Assembly (NCBI GenBank): GCA_040954595.2
Contig: CM082586.2
Location: 1,116,001-1,180,000 of the forward strand
Direction of reading: 5' to 3'
Source of the DNA: Balanoglossus misakiensis
Taxonomy: Eukaryota > Hemichordata
DNA: 64,000 nucleotides
In this document: piece after piece, positions 34,241-46,058 of the stretch
Numbering within the stretch: the first letter of the stretch is position 1
Layout: each line of letters opens with the position of its first letter
The notes under the pieces: model-generated
The model's input: the letters and a program-made list of their open reading frames with translations, nothing else
Told to the model about the DNA's origin: nothing
Database searches by the model: none
Translations under genes and position numbers: made by a program

Positions 34241-37200
34241 TTATTTCAGCAGCGGTCTTTTCTCGGGGTCGTATCCGTTCTGAATACTGGTGTTGTCCGG
34301 CTTCCGTAGTAAGATTATCGGTGGTTCACGTCGCCTGTGAAAGAAAATAGAGTTATAATTATGTAATGGCAAATATGGACCAAATTTTAAGAGACAATAA
34401 TCGCAAACGAGGCTGGATTCCCGGGGGGGGGGGCTACTGTCAAATGGCAAACTTACTGTCCACCGCAGCGGTATTCCCACAGACAGAACAAGGTCAGAAA
34501 AGACGCCATCACAGCAAACATGGCGGACAACAGAGTTGCGGTTTTCTCAAAGCCGATGTCACTGGCCAGTGCACTTCCAAGTGTCGGACCGAGAAAATTA
34601 CTGGAAAAAAAAACCGGACAGTGTATATTAAAACCGAGTCAGCCCTAAATTTAACTGTATTGGCAGAACCAAGAGATTAACAATCATTATATAACATATT
34701 CAAAATTGCGTTGTTCAAAGATTCGTCCAAATCTTTCAGTTTCACGCTGCTAAGACATGATTTCTCATGACTATTCAACCGACCAGTTGCCGGGAAATGA
34801 ATGTAAAGCCTTACCCTAATGAAAACAGTCCTGAAAAGAGACCGGATATGATGCCATAGGTGCCAATATTTTCCTCCATTCCGTACCACCTGTTGTGTGT
34901 TTGAAATGAAATGAAATCATTAACGGAAATTTTCACACAATTAACATGTCATGTTCATATTTCCACCTGCAGATTCTCTTCGAACAACAACCGCCGAATG
35001 CCTATATGACGTAATGCAATTTAACGATGCATATATATACGGTCACTCCACGGTGCCTATGAAGTGAGCGACAAGCAGTATGCCTCCGCGGTAAACCAAG
35101 GTACGGCAGTTCTGCGACAACAGCGGTGGCCATGCATTTGGATACTAGTACTTTCTGGTTGGAGAAGGCGTCATTTTTGGCCATTCGACACAGTCAAGTG
35201 ACTCAACTACCGGTAAGTACTTTCTTATTCAACGAATATGGGTTAGTCCGAGCATAGATACCGGACGAATGGTGGGAATTACCTTGCCGAGGAAACCATC
35301 TCATTGAACGTCGGCAAAACTGACGCGGCCAGCGATAGCCCCAGTAACACTAACGATACCGATACCACGTATAAGGAACTGGAAAGAAAAACGCATTTAT
35401 TTTCGACAATCAGTTGACCGTTTGTACGCATGATCGCCTGACAACATAATCGATGTCATTTACCGCTGAAAAATGTCAAATCACAAGTCATTCGATATGC
35501 CTCGTGTTCTGCTTTCCCTGAAGCCAAAATAGAGCGATAATGCCTTCACATCTGTCACACCAAAAATCGCCCATTAAATAATAAATAAATAAACTACCTT
35601 TCCATGTTCAAAAGTGGGGATGGACCGACGTACAGATATCCTCCTACACTGGCTATGTTGCCGATGATCATCAATAGTTTGGGAATGTCCTAAAAAAACA
35701 GAGATTTACAAATCACGCAGTGGGTAAAATTTTGTGGGTAAGATCGATAGGTTTGTCAGTAGCATAACGAATCGTCCAAGCCCAAAATCACCACGCATGT
35801 TGAAAAGAGTGGACGTTCTGTTAATTCCATTGTTTATTTGACAAAACTTCAAACTCAGTGGGAGGTATACTTACATATTTATCAGTCAACCATCCCCAAA
35901 AGAAAGCTGATATCGCGTATGCCGAGGAATTGGCCAGAAACATCAGGCCAATCTGAGTTGAGTTTAAATTGAACTGGCGAGATAAAAGTTGAAAAATACA
36001 TACATGTATTTAGTAACTTCACATCTTACCAATTAATTTGATGTGAATAAATTACGATCACAGTGAACAGGCCACTGTGGAGCTGAGTCTGCTCACCTGA
36101 GAAAGATGATCGGCGAGGGTTGGGTCCAGAAAGCCAATACCCATGAAGCCAAGAAGTACACACGCGGACGTCATAATGACAGACGGTATCTTCAAAAGTT
36201 GAATCAGTGAACCAGACGTTTTCGTGTCGTCTGCAAAAAAAAGATCCGTAGAACTTCAACTCTTGCGGGTAATCGTTGCGATATACACAGTCTACTTTAA
36301 AAAGTACTCAATTTAAACAAATGTACGAGCAAAATGCATCCATAACTGATGCATCTATACCTACCTTTGTATTCGGGAACGATGAAATAATTGATTATTA
36401 CAATCCCAATGCACACCGATCCCCACACTATGAACGGCAGCGAATAACCGCCAACCTAATAGACCGAGAAAAGAAAAACACAATGAAGAAAACAGATCAC
36501 TATCAATACACTTGTAGCATGTGATTATGTATGCCAGTTGTGAATTAGTAGTACGATTACGAGGATGAGAATTAAACCTACCTGGAATAGCGCGCCGCCT
36601 ACCGGTGGACCTATCATGAAACCCAGGCCGCAAAATATTTCAGCAGCTCCCTGTTTTGAAGAAAAAATAAAACTTATTACGTTTTGTCAAATTGCATTTG
36701 CTAGTTCTATAAGTCATCTTTCAACCTTGAATAACAACACCCCGACGAGCTCTTTGGTTGGGGGTCTGCATCCCATCTGACTGAGATCCTATCTACTTCA
36801 AAACAGGGCTCTTAGAATTTTTGACCCGTTAGGAAATCATTGTTTTGTTCAGACTGTACATCTCCGTCGAACCAAGGGGTCAGTCAAAAGTACTTACAAA
36901 AGCTGTGGCAATGTTATGTCTGAAGGTGGAGGCAATAATGGAATACGCTCCCGTCGAACTGGCCGCCGCTCCGATCGCCTCCAAGATGCGAGTAAGAAAA
37001 CAAAAAGTCACAAACATAGTTCCTGCTGGCAATTTATCCAGAAAACTGAAAAGAAAATATAAAAAAATACGTCGCGTTTAAACAAGCCATGCAAATTGTG
37101 TATGACTATGCTTCAATTGCTAAATGACCCACCCAAGACACTTTGACATTAAAAGTTGACTCACCCGAATATTATGCAGGTACATCCTCCGGTAAAAGAA

Positions 37201-37976
37201 CCGGCCAGGAATAAAAATTTTGCCCCAACAATAGGTACCTAATATGGAAGAAAAACAGAATATTTAAACGAAAGAAATAGAGCAATTTCGATAACAATCG
37301 ATCAAAATCTGATTGGCCTTTCCCCCTCTCTGACGACTTCACCCCTGTCTGTCCGTCCGTCTGCCAGTCTGTCTCTTCGTCCGTCTGTCTCTCCGCGTGT
37401 CCATCAACGATTTTATATCTACACCTACCAGTTTTCCAAAGATTGGAGAAAATATAAACATAGTCAGGGAATAAGATCCAAATATCAGACCAACTTCAGT
37501 CGGAGTAGCTCCCATTTTTGCCGCCTGGAAAAAAATACACCAAAGGCTATTTATTATTGAATAAGTCATGTTTGTGGAAAAAGCATCAAACAGGAATTAC
37601 ACAATGACAGTAATATCAATCATTATAACGACCAATAAACATACAGCCACGCCCCCCCCCCCCCATACAGTAGAGGAAAGCCTGAATGTGTGATCTAACG
37701 AAACTGGCGAACGCTTACCTGTGTTGGGAAAAAAGGCGCTAATACACTGTACATTAGAAAGTCAGCTAAGTTGGCCAAACACATACTCAACAGAATTAGA
37801 TACTCTCTCTTCGTGTAAGGGCGTTTCTCTTCTGAACTTTCACCCTTGGAGTCGTGCTTTTCGTGCCAATCCTGCGACTGTCCCAGACTTGCCGACAATG
37901 ACGCCGATGTCAAGTATGAGACGTCATAGCTCGATAGAGAGACGCGCGTCGATGACCGTCTTATTCGGCCTTCCAT
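34241..37976 (-). CDS. SLC18B1: SLC18B1-like MFS transporter, copy B, 13 exons
   Basis: Paralogue of copy A in tandem, same strand. Exons (minus): 37976-37719, 37524-37429, 37238-37165, 37045-36898, 36650-36582, 36455-36365, 36230-36097, 35973-35875, 35689-35598, 35378-35283, 34889-34815, 34600-34457, 34334-34241. Phases agree; 489 residues. Exons 2-6 and 8-12 have exactly the same lengths as in copy A and exon 7 differs by one codon, so the pair arose by whole-gene duplication. Family motifs: APFFPTQ after TM1, AAKMGATPTEVGLIFG, GLGFMIGPPVGGALFQ, DKY after TM8, NFLGPTLGSALAS. It differs by a longer cytoplasmic N-terminus (about 60 residues, Ser-rich, KHDSKGESSEEKRPYTKREY) and a C-terminal tail ending EKRPLLK, resembling an acidic-dileucine-type sorting signal (inference). 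All introns are GT-AG. Confidence 0.9.
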
Positions 37977-40900
37977 TTTCTGTAACACATCAAAGAGGAG
38001 TTAGTTAGTGTACACTGTTGTTGTGGGTGGTTTTGGTGGATGGTCAGTGTTTTCGTGGTTGTTGAATTGTTCGAGTTACCTTGTGATCGGAGAGTTTTTT
38101 CTTCAAAGATGGGTGATTCTGTTTATAGCGTCGAGTTTTTCTTGGCGCGGGTCTTGGCGACTATTTTGTGGAATGCTTATTTACGTTGCCCCTCTCGCTG
38201 ATGTTCACCCACCGTCTGCAAAAAGAGGAGGTTTGAATATGTTCAATGCGGACAAATGAGACCACAACAGATTCCGCGGTTTCACTGACAAGACCAAATA
38301 TGGAGATTAGCACGCTCCATGCCCCAACCGATCTTGAAAGTGAATCACCTCACCTCTCACCTTACGGCCAATAGCCCCGAAAATGGTACAAGTATGTGCG
38401 CAAAATTCACGAACTTTCCAGAAACAAATTCCTGTTTGGGCCTAGTCGAGCCACGGCGACATTTGTTTACACTGCAAGCGTGGACAACAAAGCAAATAAG
38501 CTCAACCATGCAGGAGTGTATAAATTAAACATGATCAACCTATCAAGCCGAACAGGTGTGACAGTTTTGACTGTTCGTGTCGAATATTTCAAAGGCATTA
38601 CCTAGCTAAATTATTGGATTGATTCTGTTAGTGATAGGCCAACTAAAAGAAAATTTCGTTGCATCAGCTTAGGTGCAAGAAATGTATTGACGTGGAATTG
38701 TTCCACTCTTTACACCAGTCACATGTATCAAGTGACAAGTAAGAGAGAAAAAGGTGTAAACAATGTAATCTATACCCGTAATAATACAATGCCTCCACCT
38801 GTATTACCCAGGCCGTAACCAAGGAGACACTAGGGAAGCTTGACCAAAATAATGTAAAGGGGCAATTTTTCCCCTCTGAGTGCATCAGTGTGCCGCCCCC
38901 CCCCCCCGCTAGCTGCTTCCGTTGTCATAACAACAGGGTAAGAGGACCGGGCTCCCTCCCACCCCTCCCCTTCCATATCCAGGCCTGCCCCATATCTAAC
39001 CCGCCATCACCGGATGTCAAACAAGATAGTGTTATGTAACTAGATTTGAGATAAAAATCGTTATGAAAGACGGGAAAGGTTTCGGATCATGTTTGAATTT
39101 TCATTTTCCGGATCCTCATTTATAATTGTGAAAGAATGTTCGTTTTCCCCTCGATGATCATTATTTTAAAGTTGGAGGGTGGTACATAAAACGGTTACGT
39201 TTCAGGGAGCAAAAACAAAAGGCCATCGCCTGAGAACAATAATTTATGACCGTCCAAAAGGACAACAACCGCTCCGATCGGGGTATTTAGTGTTTTAGGT
39301 TATCAGGTCATCGGAACTTGCGTTGCGTGTGGAAGCAACACTCGTAAACATATGGTTCCAAGTGTTATTGGATTCTTTCCAGTCAGGGAATCAAAAAGGT
39401 GCCTGCCTCCTCGTCCTTCCGCGCGCTGCCCACTGCACGCACAGAGAGCCGAAACGTGACAGTACTGAATGATAATATTCAAAGATGTTTTCGGAAATTG
39501 GATCCGCGAAATCTTCGAAAACAGTTCTGGACGTGCGTCCTTGAACGGAAATCCCGGGGCTGCTCAGTCATAGTGTCATACTGGGGCCAACAGCGTATTA
39601 TTCACACGCACGAACAATATAAACGAGTACGCAGTCAATGAAGATCCTTGACCACGGACTGGAAAACAACTTGGAAAACCCATAAAGTTTTGCATACAAT
39701 ATCTTAGACATCTTTTAAGTGGCGTCACGCTTCACCCCCCCCCCCCGCCCCGAAAGGTGCAGAAGGACGAGGAACACGCGTTTGACGTCACCGGACCAGT
39801 GTTGAACTACAGTCCCTCAATACATGTATTGGGATTGTGGTTGAACATCAACTGTTAGTGTATTGTCTCACCCATCTCAACACATCAATCTTTTGTCGTT
39901 TATTTAACTATCATTGATAATTAAACACGAAATTTGAATACTAGTATTTTGGAAAGGTCATGGTTGTGTTTGCGACCACGAGAACTGTGCGTGCGAAGCT
40001 AACGCGGCGTCAACATACAGGTGCAGGATGTCATTACCACTCTTGCGTTGCTAGCGCCAATGATGACGCATTTGGTTTTGCGGAAAACACTTAGGAATGA
40101 CGAACTATTGCGAAACATCCATTGAACAGTTGAGGCGGCATGGTATTTTAGAAAAGGGGTAAATTTAGTTTTTGGGTTAAAAAGTACAAATATTAAGAGT
40201 AAACACAAGCTGGTCGAATGGGACATACTTTTGTCGCTTGAGCGGCTAAAAACGCGTTCGTCCCCTTCTAGCACCATGGTCCGGGGATTTATAGGAGAAT
40301 TTCGGAAAGATCAACTTACCCGTGCGCTAGCCTGTTGGCCTCCAGTTGACTCTACCTCCAAGACGCAGACAAGATTAGGTCATGCTGCTCCAGAAAGCTG
40401 CATGATAGCCACAATCTGCAATCTGTCGTCTTGGCTGGGTCTCAGACAGCGCTGTGCGAGTGTGGAAGTTCCAACGTGGTGTGAGGCAGACAGGGGGTAC
40501 ACAATGACCAGGGTTCTTGCTACTTATGCAAAATCGACCTTTGCATCTCAGATGGGATTTCCGGCCTGCTATCATTTGATAGCCGGCAGACTCAAAACTC
40601 AGTACTTGTCACCTGAACGAAATAATCACTCTACCACAAAATATAGCACCGGGAAATCACGAATGTGAACTCTTTATTTCGTGGACCGTTAAAACCCAGG
40701 ATTATACCCGATTCCACCACCCGATCTTAAAAATAACATCCTAAATGATTTTCTATTAAAATGAGAAACATAACAATGTGTCGCGAGAAAAATACAATAA
40801 GTAAGATAACCCTGTTTAGTATATGAAATACGCGTACGCCCGCATGTAGGCTTAATATAGTGATAGCGAAATTTTAAAAATTAACGTATATGGAATTACA

Positions 40901-41100
40901 CGATCAATACTGTGAAATTACATTCGCGTATAAGCATCTGATTTCTAATCAGCCTACGACATGCATAGTTATAAAACCCAAACCGACTGGCCATTGATTG
41001 GGTAGCTACGGTACTCTGGCATATGAGTAAAGACAATGGGAGTGTCGAAACATTGTCTCCGCTGCGCATGCCTACAACATGTTCCGTCTGCAGACTCTCA
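37977..41100. other. Intergenic region between SLC18B1-like copy B and ADI1
   Basis: Contains the promoter side of copy B and the 3' UTR of ADI1 (minus-strand AATAAA at 40673-40678). The longest open frames, including a 145-codon plus-strand one at 40231-40668, show no recognisable domain and no splice partners. Poly-C runs are at 38896-38907 and 39735-39746. A non-coding upstream exon of copy B could be here; none can be shown. Confidence 0.55.
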
Positions 41101-43161
41101 CTAATTGGCTTGCGGATGGTTCTTCACGTATTGCAGACGAGCTGGGTGATCATCATTGGGGCGGTTGAACGAGATCCATTCCTTGACTTCGGTAAACAAT
41201 CGCTTGGTTTTGAGGTAATCCTGCCAATGAATCAAAGGGATAATCATGGTGATGAATATAAATACTGCCAAAACTGTGTATAGCGTCATGTCAGGTAACT
41301 TTTGTTCCTAAACTGGCTTTTATAGACATTTTCCTTATTTTTAAACATATTGTATATCAATGAAAATCCTATGCTACTTTCCCAGGGACGCGATCTATTG
41401 TTCTGAAAACCGACGAAACCCGATTTCTCCCAAAATCTTCGTTATATCGAAAAGCCAACTATTGTCTTGGTGTGGCGTAATTCTTTTTGCTGGGACTTGT
41501 ATGGGCCGATTTTCACAGAGCCAATGTGTTGCCTGTTGTCAGTCAAACGGCATGAATCGCCACTGAGTTAAGCGGCCTTATATAGCACCCCGCCCGGGGG
41601 GTTAACGCATATGTATTGAAAGACAACCTACCTTTGTGTCCAGGGTGAATCTGTGATATATGCCTGCCGGCAAGATGATCAAGTCTCCCTTGACGCACTC
41701 GATTCGTATCCACTTGTCATTTTTGCCGCGGATGTCGAAATATCCACTGCCGTCGGTGATGAATCGAATTTCTTCGTCAGGATGCAAGTGTTCTTTGTAG
41801 AACATTGCTAACTGAAAGTATGCACACAGGAATATTCAGATAATATGCCAAATTTGAAGAATGTGAAGATAATGAATATCATTTAAATTATGTCCAAACT
41901 CTATTAGCTGTAACCTGCATGCACTGACCATCTGCTAAGAATTTATTTTCCAAAAGCCCCCCCCCCCTGAAATCAAATGGGTCTGCCCTTATGCAGACAG
42001 GACCTCGGAGCTGTTTATGACCTTTTCAACAGTACTACAAGACCTTCAATGTATAAAGGCCGTGCACACTGACATCGGATTTCAGGTTTTTGAATAACCG
42101 GTATCGAACCAGGATGTATATATTCAACTTACTGTTTCGTCGTAGTTTTTTAGTTTCTCCCGCGAGCACGTGATTTCATCTTGGTATTTGTAACCACGTT
42201 CGGTTGAGATCTCGTCCAATTTCCCTTCTTCCTTCCAATTATCAGCATCCAGCTATTTATGTAAATAGTTAAAAATGGATCTCGAATGATATAGCATCTT
42301 GCGATATCGTTATTTGTAATGTGTTTCTATTAGGCAAACGTGCTACTAATACCGGTAATAGTCCGTGGTGCCGAATGTAGGACACATATATTACGCATGC
42401 AAAGCACGATTACACTTTGATGAGAACCAAAGCAGACTGATACAACCCCCTTCCCCACCCCGCCCTCAAGCCAAAGAATCTCCAGTCCCTGATGAATCTG
42501 TGTACTGTACAAGGGTGACCATGGGAACGCAAGGTCGACATCGGTCGTCGACCACAGCTTCTACACACCAAAGTGGTATACACTGATGACGTGTTTATCA
42601 TTTTTGTCACGTAGTAAGGTCGCCGTCGACATTTTGTTTGTGCATAAGAACAACCACATGATGGAGTTGTAAAAACAGCGTCGATGCAATGTGTTCTGGT
42701 GTTCTCCGCTGCAATAGAGTGAGCTCTAAACAACCGGGAGTATCTTTTCCAACACTGCAAAAACTCTCAAAATTACCCCTATTTCATTTTTCGAATCAAA
42801 AAGATCCCCACACCCCTTGCCAAATTTGAAAAAAATATTTTGTTCGTGCGTCGGAAATTTCCCCTCAAGGGAATGTGGTAAATGGTGAATTTTACACCTT
42901 TCAAAATCAGTGCCGTGTAAAAAATACTCCGGTTATTGAACAATATTCGGCAGAAATACGGTTTTTCAGCCCCCCCCCCCCCGCGGATATCAAATGACCC
43001 ACCCCTTAGTATCACGTATCACAAGACACACTAACCTTCCAGTATAATACGCCGATTTCCTTCAACTGATCCAAATCGACGAATTGAGGCGGGTCTGTCA
43101 TGTGCTCTAAATTCCGATCAGCATTTTCAGGGTAATCGGTCAAAATCCACGCTCGAACCAT
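41101..43161 (-). CDS. ADI1: Acireductone dioxygenase (methionine salvage), 4 exons
   Basis: Cupin-fold metalloenzyme that oxidises acireductone to the keto-acid precursor of methionine and formate (Fe form), in the cytosol/nucleus. Exons (minus): 43161-43036, 42252-42133, 41811-41632, 41220-41101. Total 546 nt, 181 residues (human 179). All four metal ligands are present: His90, His92 and Glu96 in [10 protein letters not shown], and His135 in PAGIYHRF. Further family marks: VLYWK near residue 40, [18 protein letters not shown], and [15 protein letters not shown] near the C-terminus. The ATG at 43161 (MVRAWI) is chosen because it aligns with the family start; the open frame extends 13 codons upstream without support. 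The gene is upstream of, and on the same strand as, the two SLC18B1-like genes, and divergent from the NXPE gene. Confidence 0.96.
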
Positions 43162-43286
43162 GTTTGTGCCGAATACGGGTGAGACACGTACACGTACCAA
43201 CGACTGAATTACGCAGTAAACGAATGGGTTGTTGGGGTCACTTGCAAACTATTCCGGGGGGTGCTCATACTATCATAAAATATGGT

Positions 43287-43480
43287 TTAAAAGTATACGG
43301 TCACCTCTAATTTACATACGCCCATATATGTCAGAAATGACGTATTTGAGTGTTCTAAAGAACATGATATGGTGGCGCTTTTTTTCGCATGTGCCCCCCA
43401 CTGAAAATCTGTGATTGGCTAGATCTCTATTTGCCATGGTAACTGTAGCTATATTTGCATAGGTGACCGTATACCTTTAA
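43287..43480 (+). mobile_element. Complete non-autonomous MITE with TTAA ends
   Basis: Flanked on both sides by TTAA (43287-43290, 43477-43480). Inside, left end AAGTATACGGTCACCT and right end AGGTGACCGTATACCT are inverted with 15 of 16 matches. The body is about 155 bp without coding capacity. A TTAA duplication is characteristic of piggyBac-type transposition; a TA duplication with longer termini (Tc1/mariner type) cannot be excluded because TTAA contains TA. Two other, degraded copies lie in this window (15367-15533 and 33823-33872). Part of the termini reads CCATGG-proximal promoter-like sequence, but no function is evident. Confidence 0.8.
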
Positions 43481-44957
43481 TTCACGCAATACTACTGCAA
43501 CAAATGACACTGATAAAAACAAACTCTCATCAACTTTATGAATAATAATACATGACCATTTGTCCATTTGCTATTTACCTCCAGCGGCTCTACCACCATG
43601 TGGTCAATCACTCATGTCAATTTCTCTATTGTATTTTTGTCTCTCTGGTCACATGACTGTCTCGGTCTTTTCTACTGTCAAGACCAAAGGTTCAGTGGTT
43701 AGTTGTGTTCAGTTGAATAAATTTAATTAAAGCGTCCTTCAACCCACACTAATGTTCGCGTGTGCTGCTCTATAGTTGAACTCCCATTGGACAAGAAATT
43801 AGGCCTATACTTTCGTTTGATCGCAGCGCAGTCGTAGATCATAAATGATCGTTGAAACTTGTTTTCGTATACTTTATTGTTCATAATTTAATTGTTTTAA
43901 ATGAGGGAAAGTTTAGATCGCAGGTAGTGTAGTTCACATTAATTGTTTAGAAAATGCTCACTACAGGATAGTATTACCAGTACATGTACATTGTGTACCT
44001 CCCTTCGACTATTGTCATGCTAATCAGTCTACCGAGAACCTGGCCTTCAGAAAACACCGGCTTTGAAAATATATGTATGTAAGTACATGTATACGTGTTT
44101 TGCCTTTCCTGTTCTGTTGCGTTCTCGGACTCGAAGTTTCGACTACGGAGTATCTAGCCTAATTTCTGTCATCAGTTTTGGTTATTTCTAGAATCTAGGA
44201 ATCATCATCAGGTAGGAATCACTTCACGGGGATCGGTTTTATTTTGAATATTTATAATCCCATGATTTGTTTGAGGTCATCGTATAATGAACGACTATGT
44301 TTCCGTCCCTTCACTCCCCCTCTCTCTCTCAACGTTGTTCAATCGACTTCTACCGTTGCTCAGAATTTTGATGACAGCCAATGTTGTCACGCACAAAAAT
44401 TATTGAACTCATCAGTATATGCAATATTCGTTCTGTAAGCAATCGCCACCTGCCCAGAAGTTTGGGCGCGGTCGTTTAGACTTTATAGACTTCTGTAGCG
44501 TCAACCGATTATACATTCTCTCAGTCGATGATCGCATCAGTGAACTTGTTTTGCCACGGTCATCTGGTCCCACAGTCTACATGGAAACACTAATACAAGC
44601 GTCATTTCCAAATTCCACCATAGACTATGATTCCACCTTTCTCTTATTGATATTACCGAGCGATATTGTCGTGGACTCTATAGGCCTAACAACATACGTT
44701 TCGCGTGATGGGAAAGTCGAAATGACGAGGTTCAATATGGCGGCGGCCATACGAAACGGTCGACGGCCATTTTGACATAACTTTTCATAGACCAGACCGT
44801 CTGTGTATTAGACAGTGCGTTTCTTTAACTTACACCTACCAAGTTCGGTTCAAGACGTGCAACATTACGTCATATGCTAGACGAAAGTGCTACAATTCTG
44901 CGTTAATCTATTATTATTTTAATTACTGTTACAAAGCGCGGGAAATATGCTAATTAA

Positions 44958-45098
44958 GCAATAAAACACCCCCAGCCATGGTATACCACGAGATTTTGAC
45001 CAGTTCACGACATATACGCACGAGCGATAGCGAGTGCGTATATGGAGTTGAACTGGTCAAAATCGAGTGGTATACCATGGCTGGGGGTGTTTTATTGC
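44958..45098. repeat. 141-bp nearly perfect palindrome (fold-back element)
   Basis: Left arm starts GCAATAAAACACCCCCAGCC and right arm ends with its exact reverse complement. The outer 32 bp match perfectly, then come a 3-base mismatch, 15 bp of match, a 4-base bulge and an inner 11-bp match (catatacgcac / gtgcgtatatg) around a loop of about 12 bases. Stem about 60 bp. No coding capacity. Probably a small fold-back transposable element. Confidence 0.88.
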
Positions 45099-45269
45099 TA
45101 TTATATTATGCCAGTATATTGAAACTTTGCATAAAACATTTTAAAAAGGCATTTTCTTTGACTATGATATATGACTGTGGTATATGGCTAATATATCACG
45201 GTCACGTGTCGTGTCTCGACCAATCAAATAGCGTGATTTACACCATCAATATGCTGGTATAATATAATA
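45099..45269. mobile_element. Inverted-repeat element abutting the palindrome
   Basis: Terminal repeats of 24 bp: TATTATATTATGCCAGTATA... at 45099-45122 and its reverse complement at 45246-45269, about 22 of 24 matching. It begins at the base after the palindrome ends, so the two may be one composite element of about 312 bp or two independent insertions. Non-coding, AT-rich interior. No clear target-site duplication was found. Confidence 0.6.
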
Positions 45270-45808
45270 CTCGATATTTAGCCGAGTTTTGGGGATTTTC
45301 AGTCAGAGATTTATAGTCGGAGTCAGACTTGAGGCGAGGACGGAGGCAGACCTGGGAGAATCACGGTGGGTACGCAGCCTTATCGCGATGCGCGACCATT
45401 TAGTGACTTTTCACAAGGTTGTTATTCGAATATTCGTGTACTCACGGTTACTAGAAAAGATCATGATGTTTTATAGGTGGAGTGTGGGCCGATAAACCCA
45501 TGGATAGTACCAACATCTCTCAAATATCGCGACACGGATCCATTTTGTTTTGTGTACTGAGAGAAATCATGGCGATGTTCCGACACCGAAAGGAGCGACT
45601 GTCATAAAATGTTTGTGAGAAATGTTATACATCAACAAAAATACTTTATAATAATACTTTTGGATAACAGATTTTATAGTTCAATTTCTTTATTTTATGC
45701 TAGTAGTTTTACATTCGCCTTTGCCATTGCAAGAAGTACAGGCTTGTTATTTTGTTAATATATGTATTATATATTTTTTTATCGACTGAATGCAGTCATT
45801 GGGCAAGT

Positions 45809-45809
45809 A

Positions 45810-45848
<39 letters not shown>

Positions 45849-45868
45849 AGTAAGTAAGTAAGTAAGTA
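45809..45868. repeat. Microsatellite (AAAT)n followed by (TAAG)n
   Basis: About ten AAAT units run directly into about five TAAG units, in the 5' flank of the NXPE gene. Confidence 0.9.
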
Positions 45869-46058
45869 GTAACAATTTCAAAACTGTGCTCTGTATTTAT
45901 GATTGATATTGCTATAGTGCTGGTAATCAAAACGCCTTCGTCAGAAAAATCAGCACATTTTGTATTTGACGGATTACAGACTTAATGTGTTCATATATCT
46001 ATAATTACTTGACAGGTTGCTAACCTAGGCTAGTCCATCACAAACCACGACGGGAATA

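Larger units (their letters stand above)
43162..46058. other. Divergent intergenic region, ADI1 / NXPE
   Basis: Holds both 5' flanks. No supported exon; the 118-codon frame at 44419-44775 has no recognisable domain. Occupied in part by a MITE (43287-43480), a hairpin (44958-45098), a second inverted-repeat element (45099-45269) and a microsatellite (45809-45868). An unannotated 5' non-coding exon of either gene is possible. Confidence 0.6.

Noticed and set aside
40231-40668. 145-codon plus-strand open frame
   Set aside because: No family resemblance; Ser/Thr/Arg-rich composition of random GC-moderate DNA; an overlapping minus frame is equally long.
44419-44775. 118-codon plus-strand open frame upstream of NXPE
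   Set aside because: No domain, and it ends in a palindromic ATGGCGGCGGCCAT stretch. It could be part of a 5' non-coding region but is not supportable as a gene.
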